A stretch of DNA of 64,000 bases from Rhodeus uyekii (GCA_037043235.1 JAWRVZ010000043.1:3199001-3263000), one strand, 5' to 3'. Positions 12,101 through 26,700 are shown, counted from the first letter of the stretch. Notes: generated by a model from the sequence alone, not told the origin. Program-made: numbers and translations.

Positions 12101-14339
12101 CCACATTGTCAAACACTATGAGGTGTGTTGTGGATGAGTATTAGTCATTTGTCATACAGATGATCAAAATACATCCATTCATGTACTGTAGTAGTCATGC
12201 CCTATGTAGTACCATTACCTCAAGTAGTGATGTGCAGGGGAGCAGACATAGCTCCTAAAACACATACAGTACACAGTGAAATACACAGATACAAACGGAC
12301 ACGCTAAGACTCCCCACAGTGCCACAGAAAACAGGTTAGAAGACAAACATTTGACAAAAAAATCAGAAAGGAATAAAGATGGATAAAAGACAGAAAGTGG
12401 AAAACGAATGGTGGAAAAAATAAAGAATGTAGGAGAGAAGTAAGATGATGGCAGACTTATCTAAATTCTTCACAGCCGTAAAATCTTGAATGCGGAAGCA
12501 TTCCTGGAACAGTTCACCAAAAAAAAAAAAAACTGTCATAATTTACTCACCCTCATTTAGTTACAAAGCCATATGACTTTTTTCTTCTGTGGAACATAAA
12601 TGCTTAATGTTCTCACTCCTTCAAATTTAATGAAAATCAATGAGGACTGGGGCTGACAAGCCCCAAAGTGGACCATACAAGTACAATAATAGCATTTCAA
12701 ACGACTTAAGTATTAATGTCAGATTCATGAATGGATCATTCAGACCTGTTTTGAGAAATAGATCACTCGATTGATTGAAAAGAATGATTCCTTAACGGAT
12801 ATGACAGATCTGGTGTTCAGAATCAACCCACTGAATCAATGACTTTGCAATTAACAGTCCACTGGGTGGAAATCTATGATTTAATACTATATAATACAAT
12901 TTAAAAATATTTTCTCACATAAAGTTAGTATATAACTATCACTTTTTTGTATATTTTTGTCTTGTAACAGCCACAGTCCTCATTCACTTTCATTTCATGC
13001 ATTTCAAGTGAAAGTTTGTAGTGATGTGAGGGTCAGTAAATGATGAAAGACTTTTTTATTTTAGGGTAAACCATTGCTTTAAATGATCAAAGTCTCATTA
13101 AATAAATCAATTAATCAATCACTATCTTGAACAAATGTTTTTAAAATTTCAGCTTCTCAAAAGATTGATGACCCAAATTCTGCGTTTCTAATTCTATATA
13201 TTCTATTTAATTAAGAGTCTGAGATGCCTGAGTTCACCTGCCTGATATGTTTAAGAGTGAGTATATGCATATATCTGTGTGTGTGTGTGTGTCTACGCTC
13301 TCACACTGGGTTTGTCTGACAGGAGTGCTGACTCATTAGGCACTAACAGAAGCAGAAGCTCTAGTAGTGATCCTCACTGGGAAACAGACGGCTGCTTCTC
13401 AGAACAGGGCTCAATGCCAACAGCAGCCAATGAGCCTAGCGAACAGTTAATCTTGTATCCAGAAGCTTGTCTGACCCACTAGCGAAAGAAATACGGCAAA
13501 CATAATGTTAAAAAAAGGAAGTAATTAATCCACTGATGAAGTTTTAATAAACTGAAGCAGATTAACACTGATAGCTTGCTTAAAGTCCACACTTGTACTT
13601 TTTTACAGGAAATCTTTACAACAGCTTCAATTAAAAAGACTAATACAAATAAGACAAATTATTAATTATTGTTATTAATACCATTTTACCATTTAAAACG
13701 GATTTCTAAAAAGAAAGGAATGGCATTTAAAATGTTACCTTTTATTCATTGATTTCTTAATGGTCTTTCTTCTTATGACATGTATACATTTCTTCTTATG
13801 ACTCGGTCATCTGTTAAACTATGAACTACACTGTGAACGACTCTGGTCAGCAAGACTAGTTTGGCTGTTTGGCATCATATAAGAGCAGAGTGCTGGGACA
13901 GAGGAAGAGAGGAGATTTGAACAGAGAGTAAATGAACTCACGGTGAATGAGAGCTGGAGTTGGAGGAGCTGCATGAAAGAGCACCAGGAATTGGCCTTAA
14001 AAAACTGCATATGCCAAAAACAAAAACCATCAGAGGGGAAAGAAATTGTTTGGTGGGGGTAGAGTCAGTGGCAGGGACTACGGCAGTCAATCACTCTGAC
14101 TCTAACTCCACCCAAGTCAATCGGAAGTACATATCGACATTAGTGTGACTTCAAAACAGACTTCAAAACAAAACAGGAGAGAAGGTATTACAGTATTAAG
14201 AAAGACATTCAAATTCCAGGTGCATTCAAATTGATTAAATTAATTATTATATTACATAAAATGAATTAATGTATTACTATATTCAATAAGGTAAGAAGTT
14301 GTCTTTTTAACACTGGAAAAATGTATTTAATAATTACAA

Positions 14340-14425
<86 letters not shown>

Positions 14426-17400
14426 ATACTGTACAATTTTAACTTTAAAAACATTACAAAAATCTGTTAGAATTTCTACAAGATCCTGAACAAGAATCAT
14501 ATCCAGGGCCATTTTGATAACATGATTCATTTGATATACTGTACATAAATTTGGTTTCTAACAAAAAAAAAGTGTTCTAGTCAAACATAGTCAGTGAGGG
14601 AACATCATAAAATCTTTAGATTTCCACACAGGCTGGTTGAATCAAGTATATTTGTCATTTCTGTCTAATGACAACCAACTATGGGTGCCGGATCAACTGC
14701 ACAGAGAACAGTCCTACAGGGATATATTTAGAGACCAAATAAAAGTGACAACAGAAAAATAACAAAATAATCAACAGTCAGAAATCTGCTTACAGAGACA
14801 AACGGGAACATGGTTCTTGGAACATAAAAGCGCAATGAGAGGACATTATGGGGTGATGAACAAGTTTATACAAAGGGTTAGTGAAAGGGGAGGGCAGTAC
14901 CCTGAATTCAGGTTTAATGCCCTCTGACTTACGCTGTGATGGAAATGTTAGCGGCCGAAATGGGGCTGACCTCCTTTACCTCCTTGGCTTTCTGTAGAGC
15001 CAGTTTCTTACTGATGGCCTCTTCCTGCTCCTCCTCATCCTGAGACAAGAGTAAGACAGAGAATAACAGAGGAGTAAAAATTTGCATCCCATGTCAAGCA
15101 CCAACAAATCAAAATAGAGTCCCAGGAGCCTTACGGCCCTATACTGTTGTTGCAATCTACATATAAAGCTGTAAATCCCAAAACGGGCTGAGCGCTTCAT
15201 TACCTTGAGTTGTTGACCAGGGCAAACATCAATCAGATCAAAGAAGACTAACAGACAGTCTTATGCAACTAATAAAACTGTCAGTGCATAGAGATAGGAT
15301 CACACACTCTTGTGTACACAACATGTGAGTCTCTTGTGGCGTGTGTGCAAGAACGGATGGCTGGTACAGTGTGACAGTGCCTGAAGATAAGTATTGGCAT
15401 TGTGTGTACATATTCCCATATGTAGCATCTACAATAAATATGTCAAACCAACCTTTGTGAGTTCTTGTGCATTGGCAAGGTTATCAACAGCAATGGCCAA
15501 AAATACATTTAGGAGAGTATCTGACCAAAAGTGCATTAAGGAATCAGAGTGAAAGTGTGCATATAATAAAAAAATTTTTTCTAATAGATGTTTTTTTAAG
15601 ATTAAGTTTATTAAGACATACAATATTGTTCAAAAGTTTCGATTTAGTACAATCTTTTTTTTTTTTTGTAAATTAATGCATTTATAATTTCATTTTAAAA
15701 TTCAGCTTTGCAATCAAATTAATAAGTCCCATTATTAATGTTTTTACCAACACAAAACTTTTAAAAGAGTGCTTCACTCTTTTCTGTGTGATCACTAAAA
15801 TACTAAATACACATAAAATGTATATATAGCTCTATGTACCCATTTCAGTAAATGATGAAATATTTTCATAATGAAAATATTATTTACAAATCAGCAGGAA
15901 ATCGTCTGGGTTCTGACTGCAACTGTAACGCTGCGTCGAGGGCGATGTGGGAATGGTCTGCATGATTGCGTCATGAAGCATTTGTGAAATATAACCAATG
16001 GTGTGAACGGACGAAGGTAACAGAAGGGAACGAAGGTAACAGTCATAACCCAGACATTCCCGTTCAAGGGAACTCGCAATGCGTCAAAGACACTGTGGGT
16101 TCGCAAATGCCCACGCTACCATATTGAGAAATGATGGTCCAGTGTGAATTGTATTAGGATGATAACACCTGTGACACACTGTAGAGTCTATATCTAGGTT
16201 ATAGAACTTTGCGAATGTGTGCAGTATGGACCAGCCTGCTCCTGACAAGAGGTCTTTTGAAGAAAAAGAATGAAGATGAAGATATGGATGATGAAGATAT
16301 TTACATAGCGCTTTTCTTGGTACTCAAAGCGCTTTACATATGTAAGGAGGGAATCTCCTTGTGGTGAGCAGGGTGGGGTCGAGGGACCGTGAGAGCGTCA
16401 CGAGAGCCGGTGGCGTGATTGATAATGAGCGTCACCTGTGAACCACCGGTCTCTCGTCTCACGGAGGAGCGGAGGCATAAAAGGAGGAGCGACGACAGTG
16501 AAGGACGAGAGAGGACCAGGCCTGGACTTTATGTTGTGTTTGGTGTTTGTGTGTCCATTATGTTTATTTTGTATTTGTGTTTTATTTGTTTATTAAAGTT
16601 GTTAAATGTCTGCCGATTCCCGCCTCCTTTCTCCCTGAACAACGAACTCTGTTACACTTCTCAACCACGACTTTTGGGAAAATACTTTGTGGACTGACGA
16701 GACAAAAAAATTAACTTTTTGGAAGGTGTGTGTTCCATTAGATCTAGTGTGAAAGCAACATTTTACGCATTTTAGAAAACAGAACACCATACTAACAGCA
16801 AAATATGGTGGTGGTAGTGTGATGGTCTGGGGCTGTTTTGCTATTTCAGGACCTAGAACACTTGCTGTAATAAACGGAACCACGAATTCTGCTGTCTACC
16901 AAACAATCTTGAAGGAGAATATCCAGCTTTCTGTTCATGACCTCAAGCTGAAGTATGGGTTCTACAGCAGGACAATGATCCAAAACACACCAGCAAGTCC
17001 ACCTCTGAATGACTGAAGAAAAATCTTCTGTAGGTTCTGTAGGTTTGTTTTCCATTAATAATAACAACCTTAATTTAAAAACTGTAAACATTTTGTGTTT
17101 ACTTGTGTTTTGTGTTTACCTTTGACTAATATTTAAATTTGTTTGATGATCTGAAATATTTAAGTGTGACAAGCATGCAAAAAAAATAAGAAATCAGGAA
17201 GAGTGTAAACTCTTTTTCACACCACTGTAAACAGACAACAATAAATAAAAGCTGCCGCTGCTTTGTTTGGCATGGCTTTTATAGTTTCCTGGCTCATGAC
17301 GTCACTCGCCCAAGTGCTTCATGACGCAATCATGCAGCGCAAGTTCCCTTGTAAGGGAAACAACTTTATACATATAATTACAATCCATAATGTGGGAGAA

Positions 17401-19216
17401 GTTATTTATTATCATGAATTAATAATTATAAATGATTTATCATTTACTTATTTAATTATTAAGTGTTTGCATTACCTGTGCATTCTGAAAAAAACAGAGA
17501 AATAGATGTCTTTTGTGACATTAATAATGAGCACTGTTGCAGAAATCTACCTGTCTGGTGTCTTTAATTTATACATACAGTACAAAGAGCTTTATATTTT
17601 ACTTTGAGTTTCATTTGTACATATTATTTTGTCTCCTTTACTTAATAAAATGAAACCATTAAAAGTAGTCAATTCAATGACAGATATATGTTTTATATAA
17701 AGGATACAGTTTCCAAACAGTGTGAGCACAATGAAGTACACAGAGCAGAACATTCCCCGGTGCACTCCTCCCTGGGATTCGATTCCATGATACATCACTG
17801 CATTCCAGTCCTCTCCTGTCAGAATCTGAAGAGATATAATACATTATAGAAACACAAATGTCAAACGATAGCCATCAGACCAATGTCATCAGATGGTCAA
17901 TACCTGAAACACTGTCAGTATAGCAGCTGGGAATGTGTCAAAGTTGGTCGTCGGGGTCTCATCTTCAAAATTAAACCTAGAAGAGAGATGATGAGCAGTG
18001 AATCATTTTCTTGGATGAGTCTCAGGTGGATGCTTAGGTGCAAAGCTTTTCTCTAATTTCAAAATCTTTCGTTTTTTTCAATTTGTTTGTTCACAAAGAC
18101 AGCAAAAATGGAATTTATATGCTCCAATAATTGTTTCATCTGAATATAACAAGTTGATCCAAATTCTCATCTCTGTATCTCTGGAGCTATAGAAAAAAAC
18201 ATAATAAATATGCTTTCTTATTGCACCATTCTTCTCCATGTACGCTCTCAGTGGCTCAGCAGGGGCCTCATTACTACAGAACGTAGAAATGCTTAAAAAG
18301 AGGGAGAAACATCTCACAACCAAAAGGCTATGTTATGTTTATGTGACCTCTTTTGTCTTTTTCATGTTTTGCCCAACCACTGTTTCTCGTTTTATTGCAA
18401 GAAAATAGTAGAATAACAACATAATGAAGAAAAATTACGTAATAATGATTACGTGAAAAACGTGATTTCTGTATTCAGTGTAATCTTCAATCTAAAATTT
18501 TCATGATTTCATACAACTTTCATAATGGTGAAAAAATGGTGTGAAAGATTTTTCATTTATGCTTGGCCAAAGTGAAACCTCATTGGTTCAAAATCCACCT
18601 AGCTGCATATTAATCATCAAATATGTTTGATTGACTGTGATTGTGTTATGATTATGAGCTCTGCGCTCTCCTCCATGGCCACCAGAAGGAGCTCACTCAC
18701 TTATACTGACACTTCACTACACACTACATTTCCCAGCAACCATCACACTGGACTGATTACACACACACAGCTGGACTCCATTATCATTGTTTCTCACACC
18801 ACCTGTTTATCATTACTTGGACTATAAAAGACTGCTTCATTCATACACTCTCCGCAAAGTCTTGATTAGCAATTCTGAGCGTTACGGTTCCTGCCTGTTA
18901 TCCTGTTTCCAAGTCTGCCTGTTTACCTGTGCCTGGATTTACGTTTACGATTGCTATCTGCCTGTCTTGACCTCTCGCCTGGATTACCGTATCTGTCTGC
19001 CTGCCTCTCTGACCCCTGCTTGGATTTCCGTTTATGTATGATCTCTCTGTTTGCCCTGACCAGCTGCCTGTACGACCACTCTTAATAAAGACACTAGTGA
19101 TTGGATCTCTGCCTGTGAGTCCCGTTTGTTACAGATTGTTTCATTGCACAGCCATTATCATGACCTTTTTTTTTAGGGTTGAAACCTGGTTACAGTGTTT
19201 CTTGTCTTTTTTTAGA

Positions 19217-19276
<60 letters not shown>

Positions 19277-22200
19277 GTACAAAAGTCTAAGGCACATTAG
19301 TATTTTCATATTATATTTTGCTGCAGTGTGTCTGCAAATATTAGTTAACATTTCCAAATATTCATTTGGCCATTTATTGTAATAATCCAGTGAGTTTTGA
19401 GTGCACATGGAGTCTGACATAGCCGGTGCTCCACACGGAGATTTGATCTCACCGTCATTGATTCCATCTGGGATTACATGAAGAAAGAGAAAAAAATGAC
19501 AGACGAAATCCAGAAAAAATGCAGCAATGTCTCCAAGAAACTTGAAGAAACCAACAAGCAAAGCTACCTGAAAAATTCTTTAAAACACAAAGGGTAGTCA
19601 CAAATAAAATCTATTTATGATATTATTTTGAAAGCATCCTTATTTTAAAGCGTTTTTACACAAGTGCCTGAAACTTTTCAGTTTTGCTGTTTTGCAGGAA
19701 GGTTTCTTCAAATGCAAGTGAACTGAACATATGACATCATGTCTTTCATCCAGCCCAGATAATGACTTCATGGATCAGACAGTTTATCATGTCCATCTAC
19801 AGTCTTAAATATTAATGCGCTATGGAGCTGAAATCGAGTACCAGAGAGGCACAAAAGAAATCTCTCATTTCATTAAGCATAGATCTGGAAAGATTTTACA
19901 TCTTCACCATCAGCGGGGAATTGTCTCTCCTGCAGCTATCTTCACATTATGTTTCAATAAAAACAATTTTTTGCACCAACTATTTGCTTATCCGGTACTC
20001 TTCTCATTAAAATAATCACATGACAGCATGTTTACGCATCTAAGCATATTTACCTCATGGGAAGAGTGCATAGAGGCAATTCCTCTGCTGCAGCATACAA
20101 TTAATAATTCATGGGACAGAGAAATGAAAACTTGCGTCGTCTGGATCAGCTCAGTCATGTTTAACGTGGCTGTGGGGTAAATTAAATGGCAGGGCTTGGA
20201 AGAGTCACTGATGCTTATGCAGAGAGGAATGTAAACAATGGGCAGGGTTTTTTTTCCACATCAAGGGATGATTTATCCATTTTTGGTAAAAAGTACATCA
20301 CACAAGTGCGCTGAAAAGTAGAGGGCCTAGATCAGAGGTTCTCAACTGGTGGGTCACAACCCAAAAGTGCGTCACATGTCTGTTCTGATTACAGAGAGCA
20401 GGGGGAAAAACATACATAATAAAATGAAAATAACCATAAATTTGTGTATAATAAGGGCAACAAATTAATTAGGCATATTTAAGGAGGAGAAATGCTTCCC
20501 ATATCATTTGTTAAAAGTATTTCGGCACAAATTCATCTGTCTCTTGGTGGAATCTAGTCTTTCAATAATCATTGAAAACATAATCATGGTTTATGCCATC
20601 CACAGTTTGCTTGTGCAGTTAATTATAGGCTGCTGAAAGCATGAAATCAATAGAATTTGAAGCCAACAACTCAAACTTTAAATAACAAGCCCCTATTAAC
20701 CGAACACTGATCTTCATACATTGTTTATGGTTATATTAATAACCTCTGTTATTAAATTTTAGAGAAATATTTGTTTACTTTTGCATGCTAAACTATTCTT
20801 GGACTATGTTGGCTTGTAAAAGTTGGCAGTCTCCAATCTATAGCACAAACAACACCAAGAACATTCACTAGATGATGTGAGAGCATCCTGGTGAAGTACT
20901 TACTGTCCTCCAAAAAGCTGCATCCCCAACAGAGCAAACACCACGATGAAGAGGAATAGCAGGAACAGGAGACTGATGATAGACTTCATTGAGTTGAGTA
21001 GAGACACCACCAGATTACGCAATGAGTTCCAATACCTACAAAAACATTCCTTAATAACTACAGCATTTATACAGCCACATCATAAATAGGAGTTAGCTTG
21101 TTACTCCTCTGGTATATTAATTATGCTTTTTATTTTATTATTTATTTTATTATGCTATCATAATTCAGTGGTCTAGTCAGTTATTCCACTTTAATAAAAA
21201 AATATATATAAACTTTTTTTGTGATTTTTATCCAATTTCCTTAACTAGTGTCTTTTGAAAATTTGAAACTGTTAACCAATCAGAATCAAGCATTTTTTAA
21301 AACTGCTATATATAAGATCAATCTAAGACATTAAGATCTAAAGAGCAATTTCGATCTCTTACTTGGTAACCTTGAATATCCTCAGCAAACGCAGTGCTCG
21401 CAACACACTGATGCCAAAAGATGCTCCTGGTTTTACAGCTGCCCAGATCACCTCAAAAATACTACCCACAATCACCTAAACACACCAAAGACAGAACACA
21501 AATATATTAGCATTTAAGTAATTTTATCCATTTATTCATCCATTCTCCAAACCATTTGTCTTATTTAGGGCTATGGGGATGCTAGAGCCTATCCTGGCAT
21601 CACAGACTGACCAAGAAATAAGTTCATAAACTATAATTATAAATATGATCATAAACATCATATGTAATCAGCATTCAATTTCACTTAAAAACAGACCAAC
21701 AAGATTTGTCTTCTGCTTCTTACTAGCATATAGTGAAAATGGAACATGTAGTTGGTCCTACACATTTGTATCTGATGGCACATTACTCACCCCAAAGTCA
21801 AAGCAGTTAAATGAGGAGTGAAAGTAGGTCCTGGGCCCGAGGCCATACATCTTCAGACTCATCTCTATTAGAAACAGACCAAGGAACACAAATTCCGCCA
21901 AATCTGTATAAACAAAGAAAACATTTGTAAAATGACTGTCTCATCACATCACTTATATAAGGTCATGACAAGTCATGCCAATACTGAAAGATGTAATAAC
22001 CTACTGCATTTTTTTTTTACCTCATACTTTTGCTTCTTTTCAAAGTAACATAACAGTTAATAAAACTAAAGAATTATAATCCTGGCCATGATAGTGGTCT
22101 GACAGTGCTAAGTCAGAGTGGTGTGGCCTCACTGGTAAAGAACTGGGCAGGTAAACAAAAGGTTGCACATTTAATGCATTTAAAGGGGCAAATCATAAAT

Positions 22201-23707
22201 TCTAACACATGGTGCCTCTGAACAAGACCCTTAAATCTCCTGGGGGTGCTGTTCCTGCAATAACTGTCCTGTGTGTGGCCTTGGATAAAAGCATCAGCTA
22301 AATGCCAATTAATGATTAGTAGCAGCTGGCATGCAAGCATAGGTATATAGGAGGTGGGGCAGTGCTCTTTTGTCATTTTTGGCACCAATCTGGCACAGGA
22401 AACTCTATACTATGTGAACTAGAAACTAATGAATTGAACGTGGGAAAATAGATTGCACTCCCAAAAAGCAGACATATTTTTGGGGTTTACATTTTTTAGG
22501 GCTGTTTTAAGAAGAAAAATACCATAATTTCAATGTACTTGTACTTATGTTCTATTTGTAATAGTGAGCTGTAAAGGTTGACAGACGATGTGATTACGTG
22601 AGACCATATACTGAGGAAAATTGATGTGCTGTTTCATAAAGTTGAAAAAAAACTGTAATACATTTTTTCAGGATTCTTTGACGAAAATAAAGTTAAAAAG
22701 ATCAACATTGATCAATAAGTAGAGCATTGGTGTTTACAACGCCACGGTCATGCATTCGATCTCAGGGAAAGCAAGAACTGATTCAATGTGTTCCTTGAAT
22801 GCAATGTTAGTTGCTTTGGATAAAAGTATCTGCCAAATGCATAAATGTAAATGTATGCACTACAAATAGACTGAAGCTGCAGCTAAAATTGGTCATTTGT
22901 TCACACAATGACTTTGTTCTGCATGGTGAATTACACATAGTGCACTATATAGGGTATAGGGATGATTCAGACAGTGTAAATATGCTTTCCATTGGAGCAA
23001 TTGAACTGTGGTTTTACGTTAATTTAACTTTACCGAGCTCAATAGCTGAGTTGTGAAATAAATGCTGTCTTCCTATTTCAGTCTAAAATATGTAAGCACA
23101 TTGTGGGAGAAGAGAGAAATTGCCCAGTCACAACAGCAGGGTCATTTTTATGCCAAGGCTAAAAACTAAAGTTAATTTGATTAAAATCATAAGATAAGTT
23201 GTACAATTAAAACAACTAGTATAGAACTTAAAAGCACTTGCTTTGAATTGATTTTGTTTTTTTTAATTACCTCCAATGCGCCTAAGCCATGTTCAAATAT
23301 AGTTCACATAAACCTGTGATCCTACAGAGACATGCAGGGATGTTTTCAAAATGCATTTTACTTACACAGTGCATATGTGAGCCAGTCAGGCTGGTCGTAG
23401 TGAACTATAGCCACACACAGTGTGTTCAGTCCCACTATACATAGAACGGTCCAGTAAAAGCTCTGGGCCTTCACCATACGTCGAATGAAGAAGCGAAACC
23501 TCTTCTCTTTTCTGCGAAAGTACGACAAACTCTCATTCTTGCTGCTCTTCACACTTGTGCGGGTGAATGGAGAGCCCTGGGGAGCTGCAGAGAGAGAGAG
23601 AGAGAGATAGACAGACATAGAGAGAGAATGTTTCTGATGTTCACAATAGCTCAGAGATCATGGAAAGAAGAGGGATTCTATATATATTAAATCAATCAAT
23701 CAATCTT

Positions 23708-23748
<41 letters not shown>

Positions 23749-26700
23749 TTATCTATCCACTCTCTCTCTCTTTCTGGTCATTATTCCCTCTCTTTTTAAT
23801 GAAAAAGAGAAAGAAACCCACCAAGGGTTCAAAGGTCACAGGCATTGGGCCTGGAACTTACCGACCGATGAGATGTCAGTGAAGTGGTCTTCTCCTTCTT
23901 CTGCATTGATGAGGTCATTTTTGCTTTTCTTGGCCCTTTTCAATACTAAACATGTTGGAAATAAAGTAAATAAATTGTGGTAGTATCAATATATATAACT
24001 ATAACTGACTTTGCAAATGCATGTTAATATCTTCTATAATATAGTATCTTAATATCTGCTAAGACTTTATTTTGATGGTCCCTCAACAGACATTCTACTG
24101 ACTTTAAGTGACTTTGCAAGTATATTTCAACTTATTCTAACCCTAATCCTAACCCAAACAGTCTACTAATACTCTACTAAAAGTTAGTTGTCATTTAATT
24201 TATTCATAATTAGTAGAATATCTGAAGTGGACTATGAAAATAAAGGGTAACCATATTAATAAGTATTATAATAATTAAGATTCAAGCTATTCTGCTCATT
24301 TAATTAATACATATAATACAGTAATACCTCGGTTTACGAGCGACTTGGTATACGAGCAAATCGGTGTACGAGCATTGTATCGGTGTACGAGAAACAATTT
24401 CCCTCACCCATGCGCGTGGTCGTGTGGAACGAATCAATTGATTTTTAGTGCATTCTTATGGGTAAATTTGTTTTGGTTTACGAGCATTTTGGTTTACAAG
24501 CTCGCTCTTGTAACGAATTAAACTCGTAAACCAAAGTATTACTGTAATAGATTTTTAAATGATTACCTGGATTGTTGCATTTTCTCTTGTACCAGGCGCC
24601 ATCCTCCTTCTCCTCTGCATTTTTATCTTCCTCAGCAAGCATGACTTCCTCTGAGACAAAGGAAATATTTTACTACTTACACACACTCTCTATAACCTGC
24701 GTTGTGATTCATAATCTGCATCAAGCATCTAAACCAGAGCCTGTTGTGAGTAGTTGTCATTGCTATGTAGTCGCTAAGATGTTGCCGGTTGGTTTATAGT
24801 TGGATAAAAAGGATAAATGGTAGACAAAAGTAGCAACTATAAGACTTTTTGTAACCTGATGACACACACAGTAATCCCTACTGTCAATGAAGATTTGACT
24901 AACCTCCAGCAGGAGGCAGAGACAGCAGTGAGCAGTATAATACCCAACACTCTTACATATTAAAAAATGCAGGTCTCTGTAAACAACCCACAAAGTCAGA
25001 ACAGGATAAGATGTGACGTGACCTGCCAGAAATAACACTACACTTTATTTACTGTATATAAGTGACCCTGTCTCTTCTTTTTGCTGTTCATGTTTGAAAA
25101 GACTGGAGACATCCAGTCCGACCGCAATGCCAACCTCCCCATGCCTTTCCACCTGGAAGAGAGGGCTCTCCTACCATGACCGAGTCAGACTGAAGTTCCT
25201 CATTCTTCACTCAACCTTGAAGAACCTGATTGCAACTTCACCACCATTGAACTATTAAACCATCAAGACTTTGTATTTGAGATTGCATCTGGATGCTTAT
25301 TAACGACTAAGGCACTGCAAGTATACATACACTTTAACTAAGTGTTTTAAATTAAGAAACTGATGGCTTAGTTCAGGTGGTTAACTGACTAAATGACTCT
25401 TACATTTCCATAGCTTCATTCATTCACTTTCACTTCCTATTTTACCCATGTACATTACAACTGACCCAAATATTTATAATTAATTATAACGATTTACAAT
25501 TAGTAATTCAGATTTCCCTTGAGCTAATTTGATACAATGTTACAAAAAAATGCTCTTCTCTAGAACTTTCTATTGATCAAAGAACTCAGAAAAAGTATCA
25601 GGGCTGTTTTCAAATGTGATAATAATAAGAAATAATGATGGATAAAAATGTATCTTTGCCATCTCATAAAAAAATAAATTTTTAGACAGAAAACAGTTAT
25701 TTTAATTTATAATCATATATTGCAATATCACTGTTTTACAATACTTTTAGTATTTTGTACACTGTTTTTCTGTCCTGTTCATGTCTGAGTTTCATTGTTA
25801 TTCTTCTAGGCTGATAATTAGTTCAGTTCTCCTTCATTCCCTGCCTGTTTGTTTCTATAGTTACAGATTGATTTCTGTTCAAGTGTGTTTCGTTAATTAA
25901 CTCATCAGCTCCTTTGTTTGCCCTCACGTATTTAAGCCCTCAGTTTCTTGCCTTGCATTGTTTTTGTTTAATGTCAATCTTTGCATTGCTGTTGTTCTCC
26001 TGTTTGTTGTTTTGATTCTTGGATGAAAGATTTAGTTTGAGTATCTCCTTCGTCATGCACTTCATTACAGCAAACGTCCGTGTCTTTCCAAGTCTTACCA
26101 ATGAGAAACTTTGTAACGGTAGTGTATATTTATACAGCAAATGTATTTTCTACTGAATTCAGCAAGTGAGACCCAATACTCATTCAAGATTCACACTACT
26201 TTCAAGGTAAAACTGCAATCACAATGTTGTTGAAACAGCTTAAAATCCTATGCTGAAGAGAACTTGAGAGGACCATTACTAAACTGCAAAACATTGACTT
26301 TCTGAGTCTCGGTGCAGCAGCTGATGAAAGCGCTGTTACAGGCAGTCAAGACTGAGGGTGTAAACCAGCTGGTGAAGTGAGTGGAATGCCATTTAGTTGC
26401 CATGGAGAGAGGAAGTGCTGAGCAACAGACAGGCACAGATACGTCAGCTCCCATTGCGTTCGAGCAGAGATCGGGAAGCGAGTGAGATAAACAGTCATGG
26501 GAGGAAAAACACAGGGGGACAAAATGCTCTCTAAGGACAGACCTTCTGGTGGTTGTGATGTAGAGCATTCTCCGGTTCAGGTTTTGTAATTACTGTAAGT
26601 GTTTCTGGAGATATTGTTAATTTTTAGAAACTGACCAGCCTTGCAGATCCACTCCAAGTAACCAGTCAGCTCCCTCTCTATCTGCTGTTGTCTGCGCAGC

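Larger units (their letters stand above)
9763..14932 (-). other. cacna1b intron 18-19 (contains e18a)
   Basis: 5.2 kb. Besides cassette e18a it holds a GACCAAGAC-rich repeat (9983-10240), an AAT run (about 10848-10870), a non-autonomous element (12509-13077), a GT run (13277-13294) and a long TA/TG microsatellite (14343-14425). The intervening AT-rich DNA shows nothing coding. Confidence 0.8.
15521..17707 (-). other. cacna1b intron 16-17
   Basis: 2.2 kb, over half of it a composite of transposon pieces between 15905 and 17368, listed separately. 15521-15900 and 17370-17707 are AT-rich with nothing recognised. Confidence 0.8.
17977..20903 (-). other. cacna1b intron 14-15
   Basis: 2.9 kb with a solo LTR (18644-19133), a CA/TA microsatellite (19217-19271) and a possible hAT end at about 20333 (AGAGGTTCTCAACTGGTGGG). 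The rest is unremarkable. Confidence 0.8.
21904..23365 (-). other. cacna1b intron 11-12
   Basis: 1.5 kb carrying two SINE-like copies (22120-22312 and 22690-22852); otherwise nothing. Confidence 0.8.

Noticed and set aside
13942..13968. 27-nt version of cassette 18a using the inner CATGCAG acceptor
   Set aside because: Frame-neutral too, but the 63-nt version matches the mammalian exon in length and pattern. The inner site may be an alternative.
14266..14530. Frames reading Ile-Tyr and Thr-His repeats
   Set aside because: Translations of the TA/TG microsatellite.
23707..23758. Regular array as a CRISPR-like repeat
   Set aside because: Simple CTAT tetranucleotide microsatellite without spacers; the genome is vertebrate.
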